Assembly (NCBI RefSeq): GCF_049472135.1
Contig: NZ_JBMOVV010000004.1
Location: 124,001 to 188,000, forward strand
DNA length: 64,000 nucleotides
DNA from: Arcobacter_B sp049472135
GTDB taxonomy: Bacteria; Campylobacterota; Campylobacteria; Campylobacterales; Arcobacteraceae
Reading direction: 5' to 3'
Below are positions 42,741 through 51,602 of this stretch, one piece after another. Made by a program: the position numbers and the translations under genes. Position 1 is the stretch's first letter; each line of letters begins with the position of its first letter. A model generated the notes under the pieces. That model saw only the letters and a list, made by a program, of their open reading frames with translations. It ran no database searches and was not told the DNA's origin.

Positions 42741-43317
42741 AATCCTCTAAATTACTTGCTACAAAATCCCAATTTATAAGTTTCCAAAAGTTTTCTAAAT
42801 AATTAGGTCTTGCATTTCTATAATCAATATAATAAGCATGTTCCCACACGTCACAAACAAGAAGCGGTGTTAAACCATCTACTATAGGAGTTTGTGCATT
42901 TGCAGTTGAAATAATACTTAATTTATTCTCTTTATCTTTAACAAGCCATGCCCAACCTGAACCAAAATGAGTTGTTGCTTTATCAATAAAGTCTTTTTTA
43001 AACTCTTCTACTGATCCAAAAGTCTCTAAAAGTTTGTTTTCTAAATTTTTAGGTATTTGTTTCTCATTTGGTGACAAACCATTCCAAAAAAAGTCATGAT
43101 TAAATACTTGTGCAGCATTATTAAAAATGCCACCTTCAGATGTTTTAATAATCTCTTCTAAAGATAGATTCTCATATTTTGTATCTTTAATTAAATCATT
43201 TAATTTATTTACATATGTTTGATGATGTTTACCGTAGTGATATTCTAAAGTTTCCTTTGACATCAAAGGCTCTAGGGCATCCATTTCATAAGGTAATTTC
43301 ATTAATTCGTGTGTCAT
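42739..43317 (-). CDS. sodB: Superoxide dismutase, iron type
   Basis: 192 residues. Metal ligands are H27 (EYHYGKHH), H in FNHDFFW, and D/H in DVWEHAYY near 150-156. KLPYEMDALEPLM, FGSGWAWLV and the AQTP segment favour the iron form. It dismutates superoxide in the cytoplasm. AAAGGATAAAAA precedes the ATG. Single gene with its own terminator. Confidence 0.94.
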   Translation of the reverse strand: MTHELMKLPYEMDALEPLMSKETLEYHYGKHHQTYVNKLNDLIKDTKYENLSLEEIIKTSEGGIFNNAAQVFNHDFFWNGLSPNEKQIPKNLENKLLETFGSVEEFKKDFIDKATTHFGSGWAWLVKDKENKLSIISTANAQTPIVDGLTPLLVCDVWEHAYYIDYRNARPNYLENFWKLINWDFVASNLED

Positions 43318-43386
43318 TTTTTATCCTTTTTGTATAAAATTTCATACACAAATCAATGATACTCCTAAATGTTTAATAAAAAGTAA

Positions 43387-43417
43387 ATAGCTTATTTTAT
43401 TGTAAAAAATAAGCTAT
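43387..43417 (-). terminator. Terminator after rodA
   Basis: Twelve-bp stem ATAGCTTATTTT with its complement, overlapping the rodA stop, followed by a T-rich tail on the minus strand. Confidence 0.75.
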
Positions 43418-44520
43418 AACCTTCTTTCATAGTTATACATGTCCATATATCTAAAAGCTAGTAAGTTCTCTAAAATTGCAAAAATAACTACAAAGTTTAT
43501 AAATGAACTTCCTCCATAGGAGAATAAAGGTAAAGGAAGTCCAACAACTGGAGCAAATCCAATAACCATTAAAATATTTACACTCATATTTAAAAATATT
43601 AAGAGTGCCAAGCCTGATGCAAAACACCGTATGACGTAATCATCTTTATAATAATAATTCATACTAAGTAGATGCATAATCAATAAGGCATATATAAATA
43701 TTAAACCTAATGCCCCTAAAAATCCATATCTTTCAACAAAATATGCAAATATAAAATCACTTGTCGCAATTGGTAAAAACTTTAATTGTGTTTGTGTTGC
43801 ATCTTCACTTACCTTACCAACAAGTCCACCAGAACCAATAGCAATAATTGATTGCTGTACGTGATAACTTGGCTTTTCAGATATAAAATCTTTAATTCTT
43901 TTCTTTTGGTAATCTTTGATTAAATAAGTATAAATTAAAGGTGAAGCTAAACCTATACTTAAAACAATAGTTGCCCATATCTTCCAATTAACACCAATAA
44001 TAAATAAAATTCCATAACCAACTAAAAGCATTACAAGAGCTGTACCTAAATCAGGCTCTTTTGCAATTAATATAAATGGTAATAAAATATAAAAAGAAAA
44101 ATATATAAAATCTTTTAATCCATAACCATTTTTTGGTGGAGGTCTATTATGTATTAAATATCCAAGCATTAAGATATAAATAGGCTTAATTAACTCTGAT
44201 GGTTGCATAGTAGTATTTAAAATAGGTACTGGCAGCCACCTTTTTGCACCAAGTTTTGTAACTCCCCAGAATTCTACAGCTAAAAGCAATGCTATTCCTA
44301 CCCAATATAAAAATGGAATTAGTCTTAATTTTTTCCTAATTGGTAAAATAAACACAAATGCAAAAGCAAATAGTGAAATTGAAAAGTATATTAATTGTTT
44401 CTTTGCTAATATTTCATTTGTTTCACTTATAAGGTGATGTGATAAAAACACCAAAGGTAAAACAAAGATTAGTAATAAATAATCAAAATGGGATATAATC
44501 CTCTTATCAAATAAACGCAT
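43414..44520 (-). CDS. rodA: SEDS-family peptidoglycan glycosyltransferase RodA
   Basis: 368 residues, about ten membrane helices. SEDS hallmarks: GAKRWLPVPILNTTMQPSEL near 90, KEPDLGTALVMLLVGYGILF near 154 and the C-terminal GLPLPLFSYGGSSF. RodA polymerises glycan strands for cell elongation with a class B penicillin-binding protein. The rod-type sequence and shorter N terminus favour RodA over FtsW. It diverges from the RluA-type gene with only 19 bp between start codons. Orthologue of C. jejuni Cj1282 (mrdB) in a conserved neighbourhood. Confidence 0.93.
   Translation of the reverse strand: MRLFDKRIISHFDYLLLIFVLPLVFLSHHLISETNEILAKKQLIYFSISLFAFAFVFILPIRKKLRLIPFLYWVGIALLLAVEFWGVTKLGAKRWLPVPILNTTMQPSELIKPIYILMLGYLIHNRPPPKNGYGLKDFIYFSFYILLPFILIAKEPDLGTALVMLLVGYGILFIIGVNWKIWATIVLSIGLASPLIYTYLIKDYQKKRIKDFISEKPSYHVQQSIIAIGSGGLVGKVSEDATQTQLKFLPIATSDFIFAYFVERYGFLGALGLIFIYALLIMHLLSMNYYYKDDYVIRCFASGLALLIFLNMSVNILMVIGFAPVVGLPLPLFSYGGSSFINFVVIFAILENLLAFRYMDMYNYERRL
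44494..44499 (+). promoter_or_regulatory. -10 box for the RluA-FlpA-TrmB-FtsEX unit, inside rodA
   Basis: Perfect TATAAT on the plus strand, 41 bases before the ATG at 44540 and within the first codons of the divergent rodA gene. Confidence 0.6.
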
Positions 44521-44539
44521 AGTGAAAGAGTATCTAAAT

Positions 44540-45526
44540 ATGGATAAAAATTTTATTGTTCAAGAAGCAAATAGACTAGATAAATTTCTTGCATCACAAA
44601 TTGATGCATCAAGAAATCAAATAGAACAACTTATAAAAAAAGAGTATGTTAAAGTAGATGGAAAGACTGTTTCAAAAACAGGTCTTAAACTAAAGGTAGA
44701 TCAAAAAGTAGATGTTCACTTCCCCGAAACTGAACTAAACCCAGTAAAAGATGAAACTTTTGTAAAAGAATCTCTTGAAGGGAAAGATGTAAAAGTAATA
44801 TATGAAGATGAACATATTTTAGTGGTAAATAAACCCTATAATCTTACAGTTCATGATGCACCAAGTGTTAAAGATGCAACTTTAGTTGACTGGTTAAAAC
44901 TAAAAAATATCTCTTTATCTACAATAAGTGGGGAAGAAAGACATGGAATTGTTCATAGATTAGATAAGGGAACAAGTGGTGTTATGGTTGTTGCAAAAAC
45001 AAATGAAGCCCATGTTGGATTATCAAAACAACTTGAAGATAAAACTATGGGAAGATACTATCTTGCAATAATTGATTTACCATTAAAAGATAATATAGTA
45101 ATAGAAAAACCAATTGGAAGAAACCCAAATAATAGATTAAAAATGTCTATAGAAGAGAATGGAAAGAATGCAAAATCAGCTTTTGTAAAAATAATCAATA
45201 GCAAAAATGAAAAATATGAGTTAATTGCAGCAAAGCTGTTTACAGGAAGAACACATCAGATAAGAGTTCATCTAGCTTCGATAAATAGGCATATTTTAGG
45301 AGATAATTTATATGGTTTTAAGGGCGAATTAAATAAAATAAATAGATTTTATTTACATGCATATAATCTATATTTAACTCATCCTATAACTAAAAAAGAG
45401 ATGAGTTTTAAAGCAGATTTACCAAATGATATGAATGACTTTTTAAATAACAACTTTCAAACGGAGATTATAAATGACAACATTGATGAAAACAACATCA
45501 TTAACAGCTTTAGCTCTTTTATTTAG
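44540..45526 (+). CDS. RluA/RluD-family rRNA pseudouridine synthase
   Basis: 328 residues from ATG 44540 (AAAGAG upstream); GTG at 44522 is an alternative. An S4 domain (RLDKFLASQIDASRNQIEQL) is followed by the catalytic domain with GIVHRLDKGTSGVMVVAKT, whose Asp in HRLD is the catalytic residue, and GRTHQIRVHLA. It isomerises uridines in 23S rRNA; the RluD-like form acts on helix 69. Counterpart of C. jejuni Cj1280c in the same gene order. Its 3' end overlaps the next gene by 53 bases. Confidence 0.9.
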   Translation: MDKNFIVQEANRLDKFLASQIDASRNQIEQLIKKEYVKVDGKTVSKTGLKLKVDQKVDVHFPETELNPVKDETFVKESLEGKDVKVIYEDEHILVVNKPYNLTVHDAPSVKDATLVDWLKLKNISLSTISGEERHGIVHRLDKGTSGVMVVAKTNEAHVGLSKQLEDKTMGRYYLAIIDLPLKDNIVIEKPIGRNPNNRLKMSIEENGKNAKSAFVKIINSKNEKYELIAAKLFTGRTHQIRVHLASINRHILGDNLYGFKGELNKINRFYLHAYNLYLTHPITKKEMSFKADLPNDMNDFLNNNFQTEIINDNIDENNIINSFSSFI

Positions 45527-46745
45527 TGGTTGTAGTGTAAGCAACCTAAATACTCCAATAAAGCCTAAAATTGACGATACTATAGAAGTAATTGATAATA
45601 ATTCAGTTAAAGCTATTTCAGATATTACTTCTATAGCATTTGAGTGGAAAAGAGTAGACGACCCAAGAGTAGTAGGATATAACTTCTATAGAGCAAATAT
45701 GCACAAAGATGGTAGAAGATTAAAACTTATTGAAACTTTAGACAACAGATACACTACTCACTTTGTTGATACAAAATTAGAACCAAACACAAAGTATGTT
45801 TATCAAATCTCTTCAAAAGCAAACAATGGGATGGAATCAAAAACTACTAAAGCTTATGTTGTAAGTACAGCAGCAAGAGCTTTACCAGTTAGTTTTGTTC
45901 AAGGAATAAACAATCTTCCTAATAGAATAAAAATTGTATGGAGACCACATCCTGATTTAAGAATCGAGTACTACAAAATAGAAAAACTTGATGAAAAAAA
46001 TAGTAAATGGGTAACTTTAAAAACTATCCAAGGTAGATTAAATGCTGAATACATTGATACTAATTTAGGTAATAATGAAACTTTTAAATATAGAGTTACA
46101 GCATATACATTTGAAGATATTGCAACTCAACCAAGCAAGGCAGTAGCTGCTACAACTAAGCCTTTACCAATAGGTGTTCAGAATCTTCAAGTTTCAACAA
46201 ATCAACCTAAAAAGATTGTTTTAAAATGGGAACCAAGTCCAACTGAAGATGTTTTAAAATATGTAATTTATAGAAGTCCATTTAAAAGTATTGGGTTTTC
46301 AAAACACAAAGAGTTTACTAAAAATACTTTAGATTATACAGACCATATTGATGATGATGGTAAAACATACTACTATAAAGTTTATGCTGTTGATAAAGAC
46401 TTCTTAAGAAGTTCTGACAAAATCGATGCAAAAATGGGTATGACTTTAAGTAAACCATCAAAACCAGTAATGACTCTAGCTCAGATACAAGGTTCTAAAG
46501 CTATTTTAAACTGGACGCCAGGTGACCAAAGAGCTGTTTCATATAATGTTTACAAAACAACACAAACAGGTTTCTGGGAAAGTAAAACAGAAAAATTTAC
46601 TGATATTAAAGGTCTAAGATTCGAAGACAATAATATCATCAATGGAGTACAATACAAATACTCTATCCAAGCAAATGACACATATGGATTAATTTCAGAG
46701 AAAACTGATGAAGCTGAATTAATCTTACCAAAAATCCAAAAGTAG
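45474..46745 (+). CDS. FlpA-like lipoprotein with fibronectin type III repeats
   Basis: 423 residues. The signal peptide ends in LLFSGC, a near-consensus lipobox, so the protein is predicted to be a lipoprotein. Four fibronectin type III-like domains follow (about 50-140, 140-235, 235-325, 325-420), each starting with an x-W motif such as SIAFEWKRVDDPRVVGYNFY and IVLKWEPSPTEDVLKYVIY. In C. jejuni the orthologue FlpA (Cj1279c), in the same gene order, is a fibronectin-binding adhesin. CGGAG seven bases before ATG 45474 supports this start, though 45486 is possible. Confidence 0.85.
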   Translation: MTTLMKTTSLTALALLFSGCSVSNLNTPIKPKIDDTIEVIDNNSVKAISDITSIAFEWKRVDDPRVVGYNFYRANMHKDGRRLKLIETLDNRYTTHFVDTKLEPNTKYVYQISSKANNGMESKTTKAYVVSTAARALPVSFVQGINNLPNRIKIVWRPHPDLRIEYYKIEKLDEKNSKWVTLKTIQGRLNAEYIDTNLGNNETFKYRVTAYTFEDIATQPSKAVAATTKPLPIGVQNLQVSTNQPKKIVLKWEPSPTEDVLKYVIYRSPFKSIGFSKHKEFTKNTLDYTDHIDDDGKTYYYKVYAVDKDFLRSSDKIDAKMGMTLSKPSKPVMTLAQIQGSKAILNWTPGDQRAVSYNVYKTTQTGFWESKTEKFTDIKGLRFEDNNIINGVQYKYSIQANDTYGLISEKTDEAELILPKIQK

Positions 46746-46756
46746 TAAAGTAGAAA

Positions 46757-47953
46757 ATGCCACATATCGTATATAAGAAAACTAACCTAGTTAATACACC
46801 ATCATCATGTGATGGTGTGGACTTTAAATTTATTGCAAAGTCATATAATTTTACAGAAAAACCTAGAAACACAGAGTATAAAATTGCTGTACAAAAAGAT
46901 AATAGAGACTTTTTACTAACAGTTAGACCTAAAGATGAAAATCAAATGGTTAAGTTTGACAAAGTTACAAGAATCTCTCCGGTATCAGTAGTAAAAGATG
47001 CTATTAACAGTTATGCAAAAGCAATTGATGCTGATATTATTTTCTCAAATACAAATAACATATCAAATAAAGTTGTTCCTGAAAATAAATATATCAAAGA
47101 TATAAACTATTTTGTAGATGAATTTGATACACAAAAAGAGATACAAATAGAAATAGGTTTTGGTAGTGGTAGACACTTAATATACCAAGCAAAGAATAAC
47201 CCTGATGTACAATTTATTGGTCTTGAAATCCACACTCCATCAATTGAACAATTATCTAAACAGCTTGAACTTCAAGAAGTTGACAATGTTTTGATCGTAA
47301 ATTATGATGCAAGACTATTTATGGAGTTTATCAAATCAAACAAAGTAGGTAAAATCTTTGTTCATTTCCCTGTACCATGGGATAAAAAACCTCACAGAAG
47401 AATCTACTCAAATGAGTTTATAAATGAAGCATTAAGAGTTCTAAAAATTGGTGGAACACTAGAGCTTAGAACAGATAGTAGAAAATACTTTGACTATTGT
47501 ACAGAACTTCTTACAAATCTTCCTAAAGGAAGAATTACAATTGATATCAATAAAGATTTAGAAGTATCTAGTAAATATGAGGATAGATGGAAGAAAATGG
47601 GTAAAAACATCTATGATGTAGTACTTGTATCAGCTCAAGAAGATGAACAGATTGATATAAAACCTGATTTTGATTTTGATTTTGAAGTAGAAGACTTTTT
47701 AAAACTTATTGAAAATATTCCTACAAAATCTGTTGTTGAAAATGGATATTTTGTTCACGTAGAAGATATTTTTACTTTAGAAGATAAAGAAAACTCAGGA
47801 ATGATCCAACTTACTATGGGTAATTTTGATAGACCTGTAAGTAAATATGTCTTAGTTGAAGAAGGAAAAGTTTCTTATTATCAAGGAAGCCCTATTCCTA
47901 CAAGTTCAAACCTAAATGCACATAAAAAATTAAAAGAGATTTTAAGTAAATGA
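46757..47953 (+). CDS. trmB: tRNA (guanine-N7)-methyltransferase, extended form
   Basis: 398 residues against about 210-240 for E. coli TrmB. The core occupies about 120-310: SAM motif EIGFGSGRHLIYQAKNNPDV, then FVHFPVPWDKKPHRRIY and GGTLELRTDSRKYFDY. N- and C-terminal extensions of about 110 and 90 residues are typical of Campylobacterota. It methylates G46 of tRNA. The stop TGA overlaps the ftsE ATG (ATGA). Counterpart of Cj1278c. Confidence 0.92.
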   Translation: MPHIVYKKTNLVNTPSSCDGVDFKFIAKSYNFTEKPRNTEYKIAVQKDNRDFLLTVRPKDENQMVKFDKVTRISPVSVVKDAINSYAKAIDADIIFSNTNNISNKVVPENKYIKDINYFVDEFDTQKEIQIEIGFGSGRHLIYQAKNNPDVQFIGLEIHTPSIEQLSKQLELQEVDNVLIVNYDARLFMEFIKSNKVGKIFVHFPVPWDKKPHRRIYSNEFINEALRVLKIGGTLELRTDSRKYFDYCTELLTNLPKGRITIDINKDLEVSSKYEDRWKKMGKNIYDVVLVSAQEDEQIDIKPDFDFDFEVEDFLKLIENIPTKSVVENGYFVHVEDIFTLEDKENSGMIQLTMGNFDRPVSKYVLVEEGKVSYYQGSPIPTSSNLNAHKKLKEILSK

Positions 47954-48612
47954 TTGAAGCAAAAAATATATACTTATCATACGACGATAACAAATATATT
48001 ATAAAAAAAGGTAATTTTACTATCAAATCAAAAGAGTTCATCTTTATAGGTGGAAACTCAGGTAGTGGTAAATCTACTTTATTAAAATCATTTTATGGAG
48101 ATATCCCTTTAAAACATGGTAGTCTAAAAATTGAAGGCCAAGAAGTATTTGGTATTGGTGGTAAAAAACTTAGAGTTTTAAGAAAAGATATTGGTATTAT
48201 TTTTCAAGATTACAAACTAATTAGTGAATACACAATTGAAGAGAATATTATGATACCTCTTAAGATTAATGGTTACTCTAATGAAGTTTCAAGAGACCAA
48301 GCTCAAAAGCTTTTAGCTCATGTAAGATTATCTCATAGAGCTGGTTACTACCCAAATGAAATAAGTGGAGGTGAGCAACAAAGAGTAGCTGTTGCAAGAG
48401 CACTTGCCCACAATCCAAAAATTATTATTGCTGATGAACCAACAGGAAATCTTGATGATTATTCAGCTGAAGTTGTATGGAACTTATTAAAAGGTGCCAA
48501 TGAACAGTTAGGAATAACTATCGTAGTAGTAACGCATAGAGTTCCTAAAAACTTAGGAATAAAGTTTAGACAGTTGTCTTTAGAGGATGGTATGATATAT
48601 GAAGTTTCTTAA
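47950..48612 (+). CDS. ftsE: Cell-division ABC ATPase FtsE
   Basis: 220 residues. Walker A GGNSGSGKSTLL, Q-loop FQDYKLI, signature SGGEQQRVAVARAL and Walker B IIIADEPTGNLD are complete. With FtsX it forms the envelope complex that activates septal peptidoglycan hydrolysis. It overlaps ftsX by 14 bases. Assignment to FtsE rather than a LolD-type ATPase rests on the FtsX-like and EnvC-like genes that follow. Confidence 0.9.
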   Translation: MIEAKNIYLSYDDNKYIIKKGNFTIKSKEFIFIGGNSGSGKSTLLKSFYGDIPLKHGSLKIEGQEVFGIGGKKLRVLRKDIGIIFQDYKLISEYTIEENIMIPLKINGYSNEVSRDQAQKLLAHVRLSHRAGYYPNEISGGEQQRVAVARALAHNPKIIIADEPTGNLDDYSAEVVWNLLKGANEQLGITIVVVTHRVPKNLGIKFRQLSLEDGMIYEVS

Positions 48613-49417
48613 AAATATTTTTGCTTTTTTAATTCCTCTAACTTCAATGCTAATTACATTTGCAATATATCTTTTAATAGATAATGTAGTTGATAATTAT
48701 AAACAAAGAATATCAGATGATTATTCAATTGTAATAATTACAAATACTCCGTTAATAAAAGAAAATATAAATGAATTAGCGGGAATTGATGTAGCTAAAA
48801 TACAAACTTTAAAGAAAAATCGTATTATCAATAATATAAAATCAAACTTATCAGAAACATCTATTGAGCTTTTAAAAAGGAAGCTTCCAAACTTCTATCA
48901 AATATATTTAGAAGAGTTTCCTACTACAACTCAACTTGATGAGATAAAAGATACCCTACTTCAAAATAAAAATATAAGAAAAGTAGAAGTATTTTCAAAA
49001 AACCACAATCAAACATACCTTTTATTAGTTTTATTAAATAGTATTACATTTATTCTATTTTTTATTATTACAATTTTTGCAATAATTATAATTGCAAAAC
49101 AAGTAAAACTTTGGTTTCATGAACACAGTACAAAGATAGCTATTTTAAGACTTCATGGTGCTTCTATTTTATATAGTGCTTCAAGTGTTCTAAATTATGC
49201 TATATTAAGTTCACTGTTTTCATTTATAATTGTTGGTGCATTTTTATATTATGTTTCAAGCAATATGATGGTTATTTTCCCATATGAGCTAAAAGATATA
49301 ATAAATGTTGAGATAGATCTATACAATGAGTTATCGAAACTATTTTTACTATCATTTGGTATTTCTATGTTTACGATAATTGGTGTATTATTAAAGTATA
49401 AAATTAACAATGATTAG
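48599..49417 (+). CDS. ftsX: Cell-division permease FtsX-like
   Basis: 272 residues with the FtsX layout: N-terminal helix (about 5-27), an extracytoplasmic domain of about 110 residues (30-138), then three helices (about 142-165, 195-220, 240-263). HEHSTKIAILRLHGAS, before helix 3, resembles the FtsX R-L-x-G-A pattern. It relays FtsE ATP hydrolysis to periplasmic hydrolase activators. It overlaps ftsE by 14 and the EnvC-like gene by eight bases. Confidence 0.87.
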   Translation: MKFLKNIFAFLIPLTSMLITFAIYLLIDNVVDNYKQRISDDYSIVIITNTPLIKENINELAGIDVAKIQTLKKNRIINNIKSNLSETSIELLKRKLPNFYQIYLEEFPTTTQLDEIKDTLLQNKNIRKVEVFSKNHNQTYLLLVLLNSITFILFFIITIFAIIIIAKQVKLWFHEHSTKIAILRLHGASILYSASSVLNYAILSSLFSFIIVGAFLYYVSSNMMVIFPYELKDIINVEIDLYNELSKLFLLSFGISMFTIIGVLLKYKINND

Positions 49418-50702
49418 AATATTTTTCACAATAATTTTACTAAGTACCTTTTCTTATACATCTACAAAAGCTATTGATAAGAAGATTGAAAACAATCAAA
49501 AAATATTAAGTAGTAATGTATCAAAAAAAAGAGCTACAACTCAAAAGATAAATGAGTTATCACAAAAAATTAATGAACAAAATAAAAATATTTCTAAACT
49601 TGAAAAAGATATCGAAAGAATAAATGCTGATATTGAAAAACATACAGAACTTCTTGAAGAATCTAAAAAAAGAATATCCCTACTTAAAAGTAAATCATCT
49701 AGTCTTATAAAACAAAAAAAGACAAATGAAGAACAGATTGTTGATACAATTATTGAAGATTTTTCTACATCAATAGCTTTAAAACTTGCTTCTAAAGATA
49801 GTTTAAAAGAGTTAGTTGATAGTGAAATATATACTATTTTATCTCAAAACTCAAAAGATGAAATACTAAAGCTAAATAATAATTATGAAATAGTTACAAG
49901 TAATACAAAAGAGAATCAAAATAAAATAAAAAAGATATCTTCATATATCAAAGAAAGACAAGAAACAAAAGAGACTTTAAACTCTTTAAAATCAAAACAC
50001 TCAGAGTCTCTTACAGATTTAGAAAAACAACATAAAGAGTATCAAGAACAACTAAAAGAAGTGGTTAGAAAACAAGAGTCTTTAAAAAATTTACTTTCAA
50101 AGTTAAATATTCTAAAAAAAGAAGAGATTGAAAAAGAAAGAGAAAGAAAAGAGAGAATAAGAAGACTTTTAGAAGCAAGACAAAAAAAACAAAATAGCTC
50201 TAATTCTAATAAGGTTGAATCAGCACAAGATAGAAACCAACAATATGCACAAAAGTTAAATCTTGATGTTAGAAAAATTGGTTCATCAACTTCTGGAGTA
50301 AAAATCACTAAATATAGAGGTGAAAAAACAATTGCTCCATTAAAATCTTTTCAAGTTGTAAAAAAGTTTGGTACATACTATGACCCTGTTTATAAAATCA
50401 AACTATTTAATGAGTCAGTTGTTTTAAAAACAAAAAGACCTAAAGCAAAGGTAGTATCTGTATTAAATGGAAAAGTTGTATATGCAAAAAAGAATGCCGG
50501 AATGCTTGAAAATGTTGTAATTGTTCAGCATCAAAATGGACTTCATACAATCTACTCACATTTAGATGAAATAGCTCCAACACTTAGAGTTGGTAAATGG
50601 ATAAAAAAAGGTTATGTTGTTGGTAGAGTTAACGACAACTTAATGTTTCAGGCTACAAAGAACTCTTATCATATAAATCCGAAAGATTTATTTAAAATAT
50701 AA
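49410..50702 (+). CDS. EnvC-like M23 protein with degenerate LytM domain
   Basis: 430 residues: signal peptide (1-19), long coiled coils (about 20-110 and 150-270, including EKERERKERIRRLLEARQKK) and a C-terminal M23/LytM fold (about 310-430). The zinc ligands of active M23 peptidases are missing: the HxxxD motif is replaced by a KLFNESVVL segment, and the terminal HxH by SYHINPKD; only YSHL is retained. This is the pattern of EnvC, which activates amidases instead of cutting itself, and the gene directly follows ftsE and ftsX. Counterpart of C. jejuni Cj1275c. Confidence 0.88.
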   Translation: MIRIFFTIILLSTFSYTSTKAIDKKIENNQKILSSNVSKKRATTQKINELSQKINEQNKNISKLEKDIERINADIEKHTELLEESKKRISLLKSKSSSLIKQKKTNEEQIVDTIIEDFSTSIALKLASKDSLKELVDSEIYTILSQNSKDEILKLNNNYEIVTSNTKENQNKIKKISSYIKERQETKETLNSLKSKHSESLTDLEKQHKEYQEQLKEVVRKQESLKNLLSKLNILKKEEIEKERERKERIRRLLEARQKKQNSSNSNKVESAQDRNQQYAQKLNLDVRKIGSSTSGVKITKYRGEKTIAPLKSFQVVKKFGTYYDPVYKIKLFNESVVLKTKRPKAKVVSVLNGKVVYAKKNAGMLENVVIVQHQNGLHTIYSHLDEIAPTLRVGKWIKKGYVVGRVNDNLMFQATKNSYHINPKDLFKI

Positions 50703-50717
50703 AATAAAAGGAATAAC

Positions 50718-51599
50718 ATTTTTTTAATCGACCTATCAACAAAAAAGCAGTTTGCGCTTTTTTGTGAAAACAATAATCTTAATGATATGCAAACAGCAAT
50801 AAAATACTTTAGTGTATTTGGTGGCTACGATGTGAAAATTGATACTACAAAACCTCTTGAAGAGTTAATTAAATCTCATATACTAAACAATTATGAAGAG
50901 CTAAAAAGAGAAGTACACTATTTAACAGGTGGATATCATATTGACCATGCAATACTAAGTGGTGTAGCTTTAGGAGATAGAAGAACTAATTCTTCTTTCA
51001 AAAGAGCACATGTTAGTTTTGAAGAAGGTATGAGTAGTGTTGAAAACTTATGTGATAGAGGAATCATAGAGATTGAATCTTCTTTTAATTTCTTAGCTAA
51101 AAAAGCAAACAATAGTGACATAGCAAAAAAACTTCTATTTACTACTCCCTTTTTAAGGTTTTGGTTTGCTTTTGTATCTCCAATTTATAAAGGTATTAGA
51201 GATAGAAAATATACTGAATTTGAAGAGAGATTTCAAAATAATTTTACACAATTTCAAGAATTTATTTTTGAAGAATTATGTATGGAATATACAAGAGATT
51301 TCTATGAGAAAGAAGGTATCAAAGACCTTGGTAAATACTGGGATAAAAGTAGAGAAATTGATGTAGTTTTACAAACTAAAGATAATAAAATCGTAGTAGG
51401 TGTTTGCAAAAATACTACTGCAAAAATTAAAAAAGCAGTTCTTACTAAACTTATGCAAGATTGTAAAGATATTGGTTTAAATGCTGATGTATTTATTCTA
51501 TTTGCTAACAATGGTTTCTCAAATGAACTAAAAGCTATGAAAAGTGAAGAATTAAGACTTTTTAATGCAAAAAGCCTAAAACTTCTTACTCAAAAATAA
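50718..51599 (+). CDS. Stand-alone DUF234-type protein, probable ATT start
   Basis: 293 residues if started at ATT 50718, five bases after AAGGA (50708-50712). The first ATG is at 50787 and has no binding site, while the 23 codons before it are open and look conserved (LIDLSTKKQFALFCENNN). The protein resembles the C-terminal DUF234 part of archaeal-type ATPases: LLFTTPFLRFWFAFVSPIYK, then a nuclease-like core REIDVVLQ...VVGVCK. The usual GECKW is GVCK here, so the PD-(D/E)xK site may be dead. The AAA ATPase half is absent. Function unknown. It follows the EnvC-like gene by 15 bases. Confidence 0.65.
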   Translation: MFLIDLSTKKQFALFCENNNLNDMQTAIKYFSVFGGYDVKIDTTKPLEELIKSHILNNYEELKREVHYLTGGYHIDHAILSGVALGDRRTNSSFKRAHVSFEEGMSSVENLCDRGIIEIESSFNFLAKKANNSDIAKKLLFTTPFLRFWFAFVSPIYKGIRDRKYTEFEERFQNNFTQFQEFIFEELCMEYTRDFYEKEGIKDLGKYWDKSREIDVVLQTKDNKIVVGVCKNTTAKIKKAVLTKLMQDCKDIGLNADVFILFANNGFSNELKAMKSEELRLFNAKSLKLLTQK

Positions 51600-51602
51600 T
51601 AA

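Noticed and set aside
50718..51599. DUF234 gene as a pseudogene
   Set aside because: The frame is intact over 294 codons with a good binding site; absence of the ATPase half alone does not prove decay.
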